DNA of 5,888 nt, taken from Planococcaceae bacterium UBA3370. Lineage in GTDB: Bacteria > Bacillota > Bacilli > Bacillales_A > Planococcaceae. Position numbers and translations under genes: made by a program. Shown piece after piece: positions 1-5,813 of this stretch. How positions within the stretch are numbered: position 1 is the stretch's first letter; each line of letters opens with the position of its first letter. The notes beneath the pieces were generated by a model. The model did no database searches, was not told the origin of the DNA, and saw only the letters and a program-made list of their open reading frames with translations. The stretch spans positions 1 through 5,888 of the forward strand of contig DEQI01000253.1 of the NCBI GenBank assembly GCA_002360295.1, in the 5' to 3' direction.

Positions 1-14
1 TAATATAACACAAC

Positions 15-62
15 AAAAGCTATCCAAAGGAGTGAACAACACACTTTTTGGATAGCTTTTTT
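15..62. terminator. Strong bidirectional intrinsic terminator
   Basis: Arms AAAAGCTATCCAAA (15-28) and TTTGGATAGCTTTT (47-60) are perfectly complementary. The stem continues inward with AGTG (31-34) against CACT (42-45), leaving a small bulge at 29-30/46 and a 7-nt loop. On the plus strand it ends in six T (57-62), and on the minus strand the complement of the A-run at 15-18 gives a T-tract. It can therefore end transcripts of a plus-strand gene lying left of the window and of the minus-strand ferritin locus, whose stop codon lies about 40 bp away. Confidence 0.9.
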
Positions 63-103
63 AATGGCAAAATGTTAACAAATTGTTAATCTATTATCTC
101 GAC

Positions 104-606
104 TTATACTTCTGGTGTAAACGTACGGTTAGCTAGCTCTGCATCAAGCATAAAAATAGCGTTCGAATCATTTTCAATGCGGCTAATTTTGGCAATCAAT
201 GTATCAAATGTAGCTTCTTCCTCGACTTGCTCATCGATAAACCATTTAAAAAATGCTATCGTTGCAGGCTCGCGCTCATCTAAAGCAATATCAGATTAAT
301 TGTAAATACGGCGATTACTTCTTTTTCATGCTCAAGTGCCTTTTTAAAAGCATCTAAAATAGATGAATAATAATTGCCCGGATTTGGGAAGCCTTCAATG
401 GTTGCGCGGTAACCTATATTACTTAAAAATGTGTAAAACTTCATCGTATGGGTACGTTCTTCTTCAGCTTGTACTATAAAGAAATTAGCAAAGCTGTCGT
501 ATGCTTCGTCTGTGCAAAAAGCGGTCATTGCTCAGTAGGTGTGTGCTGAGTAAAATTCAAAGTTCATATGATCATTTAACGCTTTGTGTATTTTTTCTGA
601 TAACAT
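104..606 (-). pseudogene. ftnA: Ferritin (non-heme, ferroxidase type), inactivated
   Basis: Intact homologues are cytoplasmic 24-mer iron-storage proteins that oxidise Fe2+ and store it as a mineral core. Reading the minus strand from ATG 604-606 to TAA 104-106 gives a 167-codon ferritin, the normal family length, but with three lesions. Codon 25 is TGA (532-534), after MNFEFYSAHTY and before AMTAFC. One base is missing at codon 98 (about 314-315), just after HEKEV. Codon 104 is TAA (296-298), one substitution from TTA. After it the frame runs cleanly through SDIALDERE, KWFIDEQVEEE and RTFTPEV to the stop. Ferroxidase ligand codons are all retained at E17, E50, H53, E94, Q127 and E130 (E. coli FtnA-like numbering). 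No Shine-Dalgarno sequence precedes the ATG; the upstream bases are A/T only. High conservation between lesions suggests recent loss. Two of the lesions are substitutions rather than indels, so simple sequencing indels do not explain all of it. Confidence 0.9.
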
Positions 607-646
607 GTTTTTTATTAAATAATATGTACTTTTTAAAGGGCGGAAC

Positions 647-669
647 CAATTGATAACAATTATCAATTG
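647..669. promoter_or_regulatory. Fur box upstream of the ferritin pseudogene
   Basis: A perfect inverted repeat has arms CAATTGATAA (647-656) and TTATCAATTG (660-669) around a 3-nt centre. Its core at 651-665 matches the Bacillus Fur 7-1-7 consensus TGATAATNATTATCA at 13 of the 14 defined positions; only the seventh base differs (C for T). It lies about 45 bp upstream of the ferritin ATG and about 145 bp upstream of the mechanosensitive channel start, so ferritin was the likely target. Fur is the iron-responsive repressor of Bacillales. Binding itself is inferred from the match. Confidence 0.75.
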
Positions 670-752
670 AATTAATTTAATATTATTACCAACTTTGTGC
701 GAGGGTTTTTCAGATAAGTTTGGATTTCGTACAAATATGAGTAGGTAATTGT

Positions 753-782
753 TTGCATAAATTAATAAATAAATGATATTAT
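753..782 (+). promoter_or_regulatory. Candidate sigma-A promoter of the MscS-family gene
   Basis: A -35-like TTGCAT (753-758) is followed after 18 bp by a -10-like TATTAT (777-782). Transcription would begin near 789-790, leaving a leader of about 20 nt before the ATG. Both hexamers are imperfect and the region is very AT-rich, so the assignment is tentative. An alternative -35 is TTGTTT at 749-754. The rest of the gap at 607-752 holds the Fur box and no other convincing element. Confidence 0.4.
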
Positions 783-799
783 TCAATCGCTATACATAG

Positions 800-807
800 A
801 AGGAGAG
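800..807 (+). promoter_or_regulatory. Ribosome binding site of the MscS-family gene
   Basis: AAGGAGAG precedes two in-frame ATG codons, at 810 and 816. From the last G of GGAG (805) the spacing is 4 nt to the first ATG and 10 nt to the second, so either could be used. The protein differs only by the first two residues. Confidence 0.75.
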
Positions 808-809
808 TT

Positions 810-1898
810 ATGATTATGTTTGATTCCATTCGTTGGTTATTGCCTAATGCTGTTGAGCCATCGTTACAAGATATTGGTGTTGCTTTAGTTGTGTTAGTTT
901 GTGGGTGGTTATTGCAGCAATATGTCATGAAGTTAATTATAAAGAGGCTTGTACAATTTTTCGAGAAGCGTGATAAACCTTTTGAAGCGCATGTATTAGC
1001 GCAATTCAGCAAGGCTATTCGTTATGCATTTTTGACATTTGTTATTTTCTTAAGTATTTCGTATTTATTTGAAGTTTGGCTTTTAGTACAACCTACGACA
1101 CAAAAATTATTTTGGTCATTCATGCTTTACTTTGCTTTTAAAGGTGTAGCGGATGTATTTACGTTCTATATAAATAATCCAGCAAGTTTTGATTTATTAA
1201 CTAAAAATCAAGAACATAATATATTATCACCGTTTTTCTTACGTATTGGGAAAGTATTAGTGCTGATATTAGCCTTATTCGTCATTGCTTCTCTTTGGGA
1301 TTTCAACTTAAATGGCTTTTTAACGGGTATTGGTTTAACCGGTGTGGCGATTGCGTTCGGTATACGAGATACACTTGGCCATGTGTTTGGAGGAATGTCC
1401 GCTGCACTTGATCAGCCGTTTCAAATAGGGGATTGGGTAGCAACGGAAGACCAAAAAATTGAAGGTATTGTGGAAGATATTAATTTACGGAGCACGCTTA
1501 TTCAGACAGGTGATAAAGGTTTAATATATGTACCAAATGCATACTTAGTGAATCGTCCAATTTATAATATTAGTAAACGTGAAAAAAGAAAATGTGAGCA
1601 ATTTGTTTATGTATCAACAAATAATGACGAACAAGCACTACGAAATGCTTGTAATCATATACATGAACAAATATATTTACATGAAAAGATAGATAAGGAA
1701 ATTATTTTAGTATATGTTGATGATTTTAGACCGACTTCTTACCGTATACTCATTCGTTTTTTTGTCAAAACAAATGATACGGGTGAAATGATGGCGGTAC
1801 GTCAAGATATTTTATTTGCTGTTAAACATATTCTAGAACAGGCTCAAATTGAACTAGCAACAGATGATTCGTGGGTGCATCAGGAAATAGTGAAGTAA
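810..1898 (+). CDS. MscS-family mechanosensitive ion channel
   Basis: This 362-aa membrane protein belongs to the small-conductance mechanosensitive channel family, whose members open under membrane tension and release solutes after hypo-osmotic shock. Hydrophobic segments lie at about residues 20-44, 70-93, 98-121 and 145-165. They are followed by the family's pore-lining helix, rich in Gly and Ala (about 168-200, GFLTGIGLTGVAIAFGIRD). Next comes the beta domain, with the FQIGDWV motif (204-210), the GIVEDINLRSTLI stretch (219-231) and the VPNAYLVNRPIYN segment (241-253). A cytoplasmic alpha/beta domain occupies about 262-350. The protein is longer than E. coli MscS (286 aa) because of an extra N-terminal membrane helix, as in other multi-helix MscS relatives. 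The start could be ATG 816 instead of 810. The gene is intact and convergent with the opuA operon; a release valve beside a betaine importer makes physiological sense, though co-regulation is not shown. Confidence 0.93.
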   Translation: MIMFDSIRWLLPNAVEPSLQDIGVALVVLVCGWLLQQYVMKLIIKRLVQFFEKRDKPFEAHVLAQFSKAIRYAFLTFVIFLSISYLFEVWLLVQPTTQKLFWSFMLYFAFKGVADVFTFYINNPASFDLLTKNQEHNILSPFFLRIGKVLVLILALFVIASLWDFNLNGFLTGIGLTGVAIAFGIRDTLGHVFGGMSAALDQPFQIGDWVATEDQKIEGIVEDINLRSTLIQTGDKGLIYVPNAYLVNRPIYNISKREKRKCEQFVYVSTNNDEQALRNACNHIHEQIYLHEKIDKEIILVYVDDFRPTSYRILIRFFVKTNDTGEMMAVRQDILFAVKHILEQAQIELATDDSWVHQEIVK

Positions 1899-1920
1899 CA
1901 CAGGTATATAAAATGGAAAG

Positions 1921-1946
1921 GGGGGCATCCAAAAATGGACGCCCCC
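1921..1946. terminator. Shared bidirectional terminator between the MscS-family gene and opuAC
   Basis: GGGGGC (1921-1926) pairs with GCCCCC (1941-1946). After one A/C mismatch, TCCA (1928-1931) pairs with TGGA (1936-1939) around an AAAA loop. The plus side is followed by a T-rich tail (ATTTCATTTATTTA) and the minus side by a shorter T-rich run. It lies 22 bp after the channel gene's stop and 7 bp beyond the opuAC stop, between the two convergent genes. The T-tracts are interrupted, but the GC-rich stem is strong. Confidence 0.85.
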
Positions 1947-1953
1947 ATTTCAT

Positions 1954-2823
1954 TTATTTAACTCCAGCTGTCCATTGCTCTACTACATCTGCGTGATCTT
2001 TCACCCATTTTGCAGCAGCCTCCTTTGGATCTTCGCCATCGTGAATGGCTAACATTACTTCTTCAATATCTTCTGGAGTCCAATTAAATGCATCTAATAC
2101 TTTATAGGCTTCCGGTTTCTCTTCCTTTAAGCCTTTATGAACAAATGTATTAATGGTTTCTTCACCGCCGTAAATACCTTCAGGATCCTCTAAAAATTTT
2201 AAGTCATAAGAGGCAAATTTCCAATGAGGTGCCCATCCAGTAACGATGATGTCTTCTTTATTTGAAATCGCTTGATCAAGAGCAACTGTCATCGCACCTG
2301 ATGAAGAGGGGAGCAATGTCCATGCTTCTAAGTTTGGATATGTTTCAATCGCTTTTTCGGTAGCACTCATAACACCAGCACCGGCTTCAATACCCGTAAT
2401 GGTAGCACCGGCTTCAGCATTTAAATCTGCAATGGAGTTAATATCCATATAAGCTGGTACGACTAAGCCTACTTTTGCACCTTTTAAATTTTCACCTAAA
2501 TTTTCTAATTGATCGCCGTATTTTTCAAGCTGTGCAGCATGTGTGGCAGGTAACCATCCAGCCACCATTGCATCTGCTTCTCCTTTAGAAACAGCTTCCC
2601 ACATAATCGCATTGTCAAGCGGTGTTAAGGTTACGTCATAGCCAATGTCTTCTAACACATGACCGACAACATGTGTAGAGGCAACTTCTGTATCCCATTC
2701 AACATAGGCTAAATTAATTTTCCCAAGTTTACCGTCATTCCCTGATGATGAATCACTTCCACAAGCCGACAGTAATAATCCTGCAACGGCTGCAAAGGTT
2801 AGTACTAATTTACTTTTTCTCAT
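1954..2823 (-). CDS. opuAC: Glycine betaine ABC transporter, substrate-binding lipoprotein
   Basis: This is the extracytoplasmic receptor that captures glycine betaine (probably also proline betaine) and delivers it to the OpuAB permease. The 289-aa product has a lipoprotein signal: basic MRKSK, a hydrophobic stretch, then lipobox LLSAC with the lipidated Cys at 21. Aromatic-cage residues align with the crystallised B. subtilis OpuAC: W43 (in YVEWD), W90 and H95 (in GWLPATH) and W197 (in GWAPHW). The 47-residue distance from W43 to W90 equals that of W178 to W225 in the B. subtilis protein. The two lobes are in the opposite order to B. subtilis OpuAC: the YVEWD/GWLPATH lobe is N-terminal here and the GWAPHW lobe C-terminal. 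This matches the lactococcal/listerial arrangement. It is the last gene of the opuA operon, 14 bp after opuAB, and is followed by a terminator. Confidence 0.96.
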   Translation of the reverse strand: MRKSKLVLTFAAVAGLLLSACGSDSSSGNDGKLGKINLAYVEWDTEVASTHVVGHVLEDIGYDVTLTPLDNAIMWEAVSKGEADAMVAGWLPATHAAQLEKYGDQLENLGENLKGAKVGLVVPAYMDINSIADLNAEAGATITGIEAGAGVMSATEKAIETYPNLEAWTLLPSSSGAMTVALDQAISNKEDIIVTGWAPHWKFASYDLKFLEDPEGIYGGEETINTFVHKGLKEEKPEAYKVLDAFNWTPEDIEEVMLAIHDGEDPKEAAAKWVKDHADVVEQWTAGVK

Positions 2824-2831
2824 ATATAAAA

Positions 2832-2838
2832 TCTCCTT
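2832..2838 (-). promoter_or_regulatory. Ribosome binding site of opuAC, overlapping the opuAB stop
   Basis: On the minus strand AAGGAGA has its first A inside the TAA stop of opuAB (2838-2840), and the opuAC ATG (2821-2823) follows at normal spacing. The arrangement suggests ribosomes finishing opuAB re-initiate on opuAC, although the site is strong enough to act alone, as expected for a binding protein needed in excess. Confidence 0.85.
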
Positions 2839-3692
2839 TATCTATTCGATTTTTTATTTAAACTTTGCGTTAATCGATCGACGATTATCGCAAAAATAAC
2901 TAAGCTTAGACCAGCGACAAAGCCGTTACCAACCTGTGCTCGTTGTAAGGCAGATAATACTTCTCTTCCTAAACCCGGGGCACCAATCATAGACGCAATA
3001 ACGACCATAGATAAAGATAATAGTACCGTTTGATTAATACCTGCCATAATCGTTGGCATGGCAATCGGGAGTTCGACTTTTACTAATTTTTGTGTACTCG
3101 TACTACCAAATGAATCAGCAGCCTCCACTAATTCTTTGGATACTTGGCGTATGCCTAAATTCGTAAAACGGACTGTAGGAGGTAAGGCAAAAATAACAGA
3201 AGCAAATACACCTGGTACAACGCCTATTCCGAAAAATGCTACTGCAGGGATTAAATAAACAAATCCAGGCATCGTTTGCATAAAGTCAAGTATAGGCTGA
3301 ATAGTGTTCTCTGCTACTTTACTTTTTGACATTAATATACCAATAGGGACACCTAAAATGATTGCTAATATACTAGCGAATAGCACGAGCGTGAAAGTAT
3401 TCATTAATTGGTTCCACAAATTTTGATTGTAAATAAATAGCAATCCGATGAATGAAAAAATAGCTAATCCGAATTTTTTCCCAGTAGCGAAAAAAGCGAG
3501 TATGACAACGAGCAGAATGAATACTAGGGGAGGGATAGCAACCAGTAATTGGGTGACACTATCCATCAAAGCGGATCCATCAGATTGAATAAATTTAAAT
3601 ACACTTGAAAATGTATCGGTAAACCAATCCATCACATTTTCGACTGTTTGACTAATTGGAAGTTTAGGTATTTGATTTAATATATTATTCAT
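2838..3692 (-). CDS. opuAB: Glycine betaine ABC transporter, permease
   Basis: This is the transmembrane subunit of the OpuA betaine importer (ProW/OpuAB family), which forms the translocation path together with OpuAA. The product is 284 aa; B. subtilis OpuAB is 282. Hydrophobic segments lie at about residues 48-69, 73-88, 98-122, 138-158, 160-172 and 218-240, with a last one at 257-272. The EAA loop that docks on the ATPase is clear at about 190-215 ([12 protein letters not shown], then [13 protein letters not shown]). The N-terminal 45 residues are amphipathic rather than membrane-spanning, as is usual in this subfamily. The start ATG (3690-3692) lies within the 3' end of opuAA, an 8-bp overlap, and is preceded by a full AGGAGG 9 nt upstream. 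Confidence 0.96.
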   Translation of the reverse strand: MNNILNQIPKLPISQTVENVMDWFTDTFSSVFKFIQSDGSALMDSVTQLLVAIPPLVFILLVVILAFFATGKKFGLAIFSFIGLLFIYNQNLWNQLMNTFTLVLFASILAIILGVPIGILMSKSKVAENTIQPILDFMQTMPGFVYLIPAVAFFGIGVVPGVFASVIFALPPTVRFTNLGIRQVSKELVEAADSFGSTSTQKLVKVELPIAMPTIMAGINQTVLLSLSMVVIASMIGAPGLGREVLSALQRAQVGNGFVAGLSLVIFAIIVDRLTQSLNKKSNR

Positions 3693-4884
3693 TGTTAATT
3701 ACCTCCTGTGTAGAAGAGGCTAGGGATTCAATGATGACACCACGTATTAATATTCCTCGAAGCTTGCCTTCATCGACTACGGCAATTGGTGTTGGGCTGT
3801 CTGAAATAATAGGCAATACGTCTTGAATAAGTGTAGTTGGCTCGACAGTAGGCATATCTGTTTTTACTATGGAATGAACAGATTTCTCACTATTTCTTGC
3901 AGCGTCAAGTGCATCGTTAGCTGTTATATAGCCTTTAAAGTGTCGCTGTTTATCCACAGCAATAAGTACACTTATTTCTTCTTCCCGCATTCGTTGTAAT
4001 GCTACTTTTGGACCGTCAATTTCAATATTAACTGTCATAGCACGAACCATTACATGTTCGGCGGTTAATACTCTAGATCGGTCGACATCCTCTAAAAATG
4101 TTCGAATATAATCATTAGCAGGGTTTGTTAAAATTTCTTCACCCGTACCTATTTGAATAATTTTCCCGTCTTTCATAATGGCGATGCGATCACCTATACG
4201 TAACGCTTCATTTAAATCATGTGTAATAAAGATAATCGTTTTTTGTACATTTGCTTGAAGCTCTAATAATTCGTCTTGCATATCTTTTCGAATTAATGGA
4301 TCGAGTGCAGAAAAAGCTTCATCCATTAGCAATATTTCTGGATCATTCGCGAGTGCTCTTGCTAAACCAACACGTTGCTGCATCCCACCTGATAATTGGT
4401 GAGGATACTGATCTTTGTACGCAAGTAAACCTGCATTTTGTAAAGCCTTTTCTGCTTTCAATCTTCTTTCTTCCTTAGACATCCCTCTAATTTCCAAGCC
4501 GTACTCTGTGTTTTCTAATATCGTCCGATGTGGAAATAATCCGAAATTTTGAAAGACCATACTCATTTTTTCGCGGCGCATCATTTGTAATTCTTTTTTC
4601 TTGAGATGGGTAATTTTTTCTCCGTCGATATAAATTTCACCGCTTGTCGGATCAATTAATCGATTTAAAAGGCGAATAAGTGTCGATTTTCCGCTTCCAG
4701 ATAGCCCCATGATAACGAATATTTCACCCTCATTAACCGTGAACGAAGCATCGTATACACCTACAGTTGCGCCTGTTTTTTGTAATATTTCTGTTTTACT
4801 CATTTGTTGTTCGACAAGCTTCAATGCATTTGCAGAGTGCTTCCCGAAGATTTTGGTGACATTTTCTACTTTCAGTTTTGTCAT
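3685..4884 (-). CDS. opuAA: Glycine betaine ABC transporter, ATPase with tandem CBS domains
   Basis: This is the ATP-hydrolysing subunit of the OpuA importer, acting at the inner face of the membrane. I choose ATG 4882-4884 (399 aa) because GGAG lies 7 nt upstream. A TTG at 4906-4908 would add eight residues but has no ribosome binding site. The N-terminal extension of about 45 residues is typical of the OpuAA/ProV subfamily. Visible motifs are Walker [10 protein letters not shown] (60-68), Q-loop Q112, signature LSGGM (164-168), Walker B ILLMDEA (184-190), D-loop SALD (192-195) and H-loop H222. Residues about 275-330 and 335-390 form two CBS modules. In related OpuA/OpuC ATPases the CBS pair takes part in osmotic gating or binds c-di-AMP, which inhibits transport. 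That this one does so is inference. First gene of the operon. Confidence 0.95.
   Translation of the reverse strand: MTKLKVENVTKIFGKHSANALKLVEQQMSKTEILQKTGATVGVYDASFTVNEGEIFVIMGLSGSGKSTLIRLLNRLIDPTSGEIYIDGEKITHLKKKELQMMRREKMSMVFQNFGLFPHRTILENTEYGLEIRGMSKEERRLKAEKALQNAGLLAYKDQYPHQLSGGMQQRVGLARALANDPEILLMDEAFSALDPLIRKDMQDELLELQANVQKTIIFITHDLNEALRIGDRIAIMKDGKIIQIGTGEEILTNPANDYIRTFLEDVDRSRVLTAEHVMVRAMTVNIEIDGPKVALQRMREEEISVLIAVDKQRHFKGYITANDALDAARNSEKSVHSIVKTDMPTVEPTTLIQDVLPIISDSPTPIAVVDEGKLRGILIRGVIIESLASSTQEVINNE
3702..3707 (-). promoter_or_regulatory. Ribosome binding site of opuAB inside opuAA
   Basis: A perfect minus-strand AGGAGG lies in the last codons of opuAA, 9 nt before the opuAB ATG. 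With the 8-bp overlap of the two reading frames, this indicates translational coupling of ATPase and permease synthesis. Confidence 0.9.
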
Positions 4885-4891
4885 ACAATCA

Positions 4892-4895
4892 CTCC
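4892..4895 (-). promoter_or_regulatory. Ribosome binding site deciding the opuAA start
   Basis: Minus-strand GGAG (within TTGGAGTG) lies 7 nt before ATG 4882-4884. No comparable site precedes the in-frame TTG at 4906-4908, which favours the ATG as the true start. Confidence 0.8.
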
Positions 4896-4920
4896 AACTT
4901 TCTTCCAAAATATGATTCTA

Positions 4921-4941
4921 TTACTATTTTTAAAATAGTAA
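4921..4941. repeat. Perfect 10-bp palindrome in the opuA 5' leader
   Basis: The arms TTACTATTTT (4921-4930) and AAAATAGTAA (4932-4941) are perfect reverse complements around a single base. One end shares the AGTAA half-site of the neighbouring operator repeat and the other end carries a second copy of it. It may be an additional operator site just downstream of the start site. As RNA it would be an A/U hairpin in the leader, and it has no following T-tract that would make it an attenuator. Confidence 0.55.
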
Positions 4942-4970
4942 CAACTCCATACTAACAACAGGTTGTTACT
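4937..4970. promoter_or_regulatory. Probable BusR operator: bipartite inverted repeat over the opuA promoter
   Basis: The arms AGTAACAAC (4937-4945) and GTTGTTACT (4962-4970) are perfect 9-bp reverse complements with a 16-bp gap. The right arm also forms a closer, slightly imperfect palindrome with ACTAACAAC (4951-4959), joined by a 2-bp centre. The repeats lie in the promoter spacer and on the start site. The adjacent BusR-like regulator is the obvious candidate binder, because BusR tetramers recognise bipartite DNA motifs in the betaine transporter promoter. The assignment rests on position and symmetry, not on a proven motif for this family branch. Confidence 0.6.
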
Positions 4971-4978
4971 TTTGTCAA
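4949..4978 (-). promoter_or_regulatory. opuA operon promoter (sigma-A type)
   Basis: Minus-strand TTGACA (4973-4978), a perfect -35 box, is separated by 18 bp from TAGTAT (4949-4954), a four-of-six -10 box. Transcription would start at about 4940-4943, giving a leader of roughly 57 nt. The spacer, the -10 box and the predicted start site are covered by the AGTAAC-type inverted repeats, the layout of a promoter controlled by a repressor that blocks RNA polymerase. Confidence 0.75.
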
Positions 4979-5002
4979 ACATAGGGTACATATTTTAACA
5001 AT

Positions 5003-5050
5003 AAAAAAGCTCGGACAAAGAATATAAAATCTCTTTGTTCGAGCTTTTTT
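5003..5050. terminator. Strong intrinsic terminator between busR and opuA
   Basis: The arms 5003-5021 and 5032-5050 form a 19-bp stem with a 10-nt loop. The stem is A6-GCTCG, one G-T pair, then ACAAAGA, matched by TCTTTGT and CGAGC-T6. On the minus strand the G-T position becomes an A-C mismatch, but the T6 tail (complement of 5003-5008) is kept. It lies about 70 bp past the busR stop and about 25 bp upstream of the opuA -35 box, so busR and opuA are separate transcription units. Confidence 0.88.
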
Positions 5051-5070
5051 AAATGATTATTCCGGCGTTT

Positions 5071-5114
5071 GAGCAATATTTAGCACCAGCGCTTAGCGGG
5101 GCTAAACTTTGCTT
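5071..5114. repeat. GC-rich hairpin element in the busR 3' region
   Basis: The outer arms GAGCAA (5071-5076) and TTGCTT (5109-5114) and the inner arms TTTAGC (5079-5084) and GCTAAA (5101-5106) are complementary (one G-T pair), with a 2x2 internal loop between them. The 16-nt apex contains a further small palindrome CGCT-T-AGCG (5090-5098). The flanking stretch 5061-5116 is clearly richer in G and C than its surroundings. It lies between the busR stop and its terminator and has no coding content that I can see. It may be an intergenic repeat copy or a structured 3' UTR. Confidence 0.5.
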
Positions 5115-5122
5115 ATGCCTTT

Positions 5123-5758
5123 TTATGATTGAATTTGCAAGAATTGCTGCGCATTTGCAAGTGATTCATCGTCACCAATAAAGTAAATCACATCTCCTGC
5201 ATCGAGTGTAGCATAGGGACCAGGGGATAGAATTAGATGATCTTTTTTTCTGATCCCAACAATTGTTGCTCTTGTATTTTGCCAAAAATTGATTTCGCTA
5301 ATATTTTTGGATAGGAAAGGGCAGTTGGGGGTGATTTCTAACTGAAAAGGAATAAACGGGTTAATGGAACGAAATCGGTCTGTTCGATTAATTAGTTCGT
5401 TTGTTGTATTTTGTAAAGTAGCTAATTCGTTCATTTGCTTGGCAATACTTTGTTGAAGTGTTATTTGCAATTCCCTGATTGATTGTACCCCTTCTAGTCG
5501 ATGGACAAATTTTGCTGCTTTTTCATAAGAAGTAATGATAACGCCACTACCTTTTGTCGCCTCTACAATATCTAAATCCTGTAACACCGCTATAGCACGG
5601 CGAGCAGTTTCGGCTGATACACCATATTGTGAGGCGAGTGATGAGCGAGCATAAATTTTGTCACCGACTATATACTTTTTCTCAACAATTTTTGATGCAA
5701 TATCTTCTGCAATCGTTTGATACTTTGGCTGTTTAATTTGTAGTTTTTTTGACTCCAC
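5123..5758 (-). CDS. busR: BusR-like GntR-family regulator with RCK_C domain (putative c-di-AMP-dependent repressor of opuA)
   Basis: This 211-aa cytoplasmic regulator has three parts. Residues about 10-78 are a GntR-type winged helix: YQTIAEDIASKIV, then GDKIYARSSLASQYGVSAETARRAI, then the wing ATKGSGVII. Residues about 88-125 are a heptad-rich coiled coil (IRELQITLQQSIAKQMNEL). Residues about 130-209 are an RCK_C/TrkA-C domain (EITPNCPFLSKNISEI, TIVGIRKKDHLILSPGP, LDAGDVIYFIGDDESL). GntR plus coiled coil plus RCK_C is the architecture of BusR, which in Lactococcus and Streptococcus binds c-di-AMP through RCK_C and represses the busA/opuA betaine importer. The location directly upstream of opuA on the same strand, and the inverted repeats over the opuA promoter, support the same role. 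The start is GTG (5756-5758), with AAAGAGG 10 nt upstream. Ligand and target are inferred from homology. Confidence 0.87.
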   Translation of the reverse strand: MESKKLQIKQPKYQTIAEDIASKIVEKKYIVGDKIYARSSLASQYGVSAETARRAIAVLQDLDIVEATKGSGVIITSYEKAAKFVHRLEGVQSIRELQITLQQSIAKQMNELATLQNTTNELINRTDRFRSINPFIPFQLEITPNCPFLSKNISEINFWQNTRATIVGIRKKDHLILSPGPYATLDAGDVIYFIGDDESLANAQQFLQIQS

Positions 5759-5768
5759 TGTGCCTAAA

Positions 5769-5775
5769 CCTCTTT
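5769..5775 (-). promoter_or_regulatory. Ribosome binding site of busR
   Basis: Minus-strand AAAGAGG lies 10 nt before the GTG start at 5756-5758. The long spacing and GTG codon suggest modest translation, as is common for regulators. No in-frame ATG lies close upstream. Confidence 0.55.
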
Positions 5776-5782
5776 CTTGCTA

Positions 5783-5813
5783 ATACTACCTCATATAGTA
5801 CAATACTTTTCAA
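5783..5813 (-). promoter_or_regulatory. Candidate busR promoter
   Basis: Minus-strand TTGAAA (5808-5813) and TAGTAT (5783-5788) could serve as -35 and -10 boxes, but the 19-bp spacer is long. An alternative -10 is TACTAT (5795-5800) with a poor -35 (TATGCT, 5818-5823). The TAGTAT hexamer is the same as the -10 box proposed for opuA. Low confidence. Confidence 0.3.

Noticed and set aside
280..528. Separate small gene of 82 codons
   Set aside because: It is the middle fragment of the ferritin pseudogene; its last residues are out-of-frame sequence after the base loss near 314.
532..534. In-frame TGA in ferritin read as selenocysteine or programmed recoding
   Set aside because: Ferritins have no selenocysteine at this position, no SECIS-like structure follows, and the same gene carries a frameshift and a second stop, so decay is simpler.
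607..786. Upstream coding extension of the first ferritin fragment
   Set aside because: The translated stretch is low-complexity AT-rich sequence with no ferritin similarity, contains the Fur box, and the natural ferritin start MLSEK is at 606.
4251..4478. Plus-strand open frame inside opuAA
   Set aside because: It lies antisense to the conserved ATPase motifs, with no ribosome binding site and no recognisable protein; a shadow of the real gene. The same applies to plus-strand frames at 3058-3258 and 4709-4915 and the minus-strand frame at 779-1012.
4885..4908. TTG start giving eight extra OpuAA residues
   Set aside because: No ribosome binding site precedes it, while the ATG at 4882-4884 has GGAG 7 nt upstream and gives a normal family N-terminus.
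4885..4948. Riboswitch or attenuator in the opuA leader
   Set aside because: The predicted leader is only about 57 nt, its one hairpin is A/U-only, and no terminator with a T-tract or known riboswitch core precedes opuAA.
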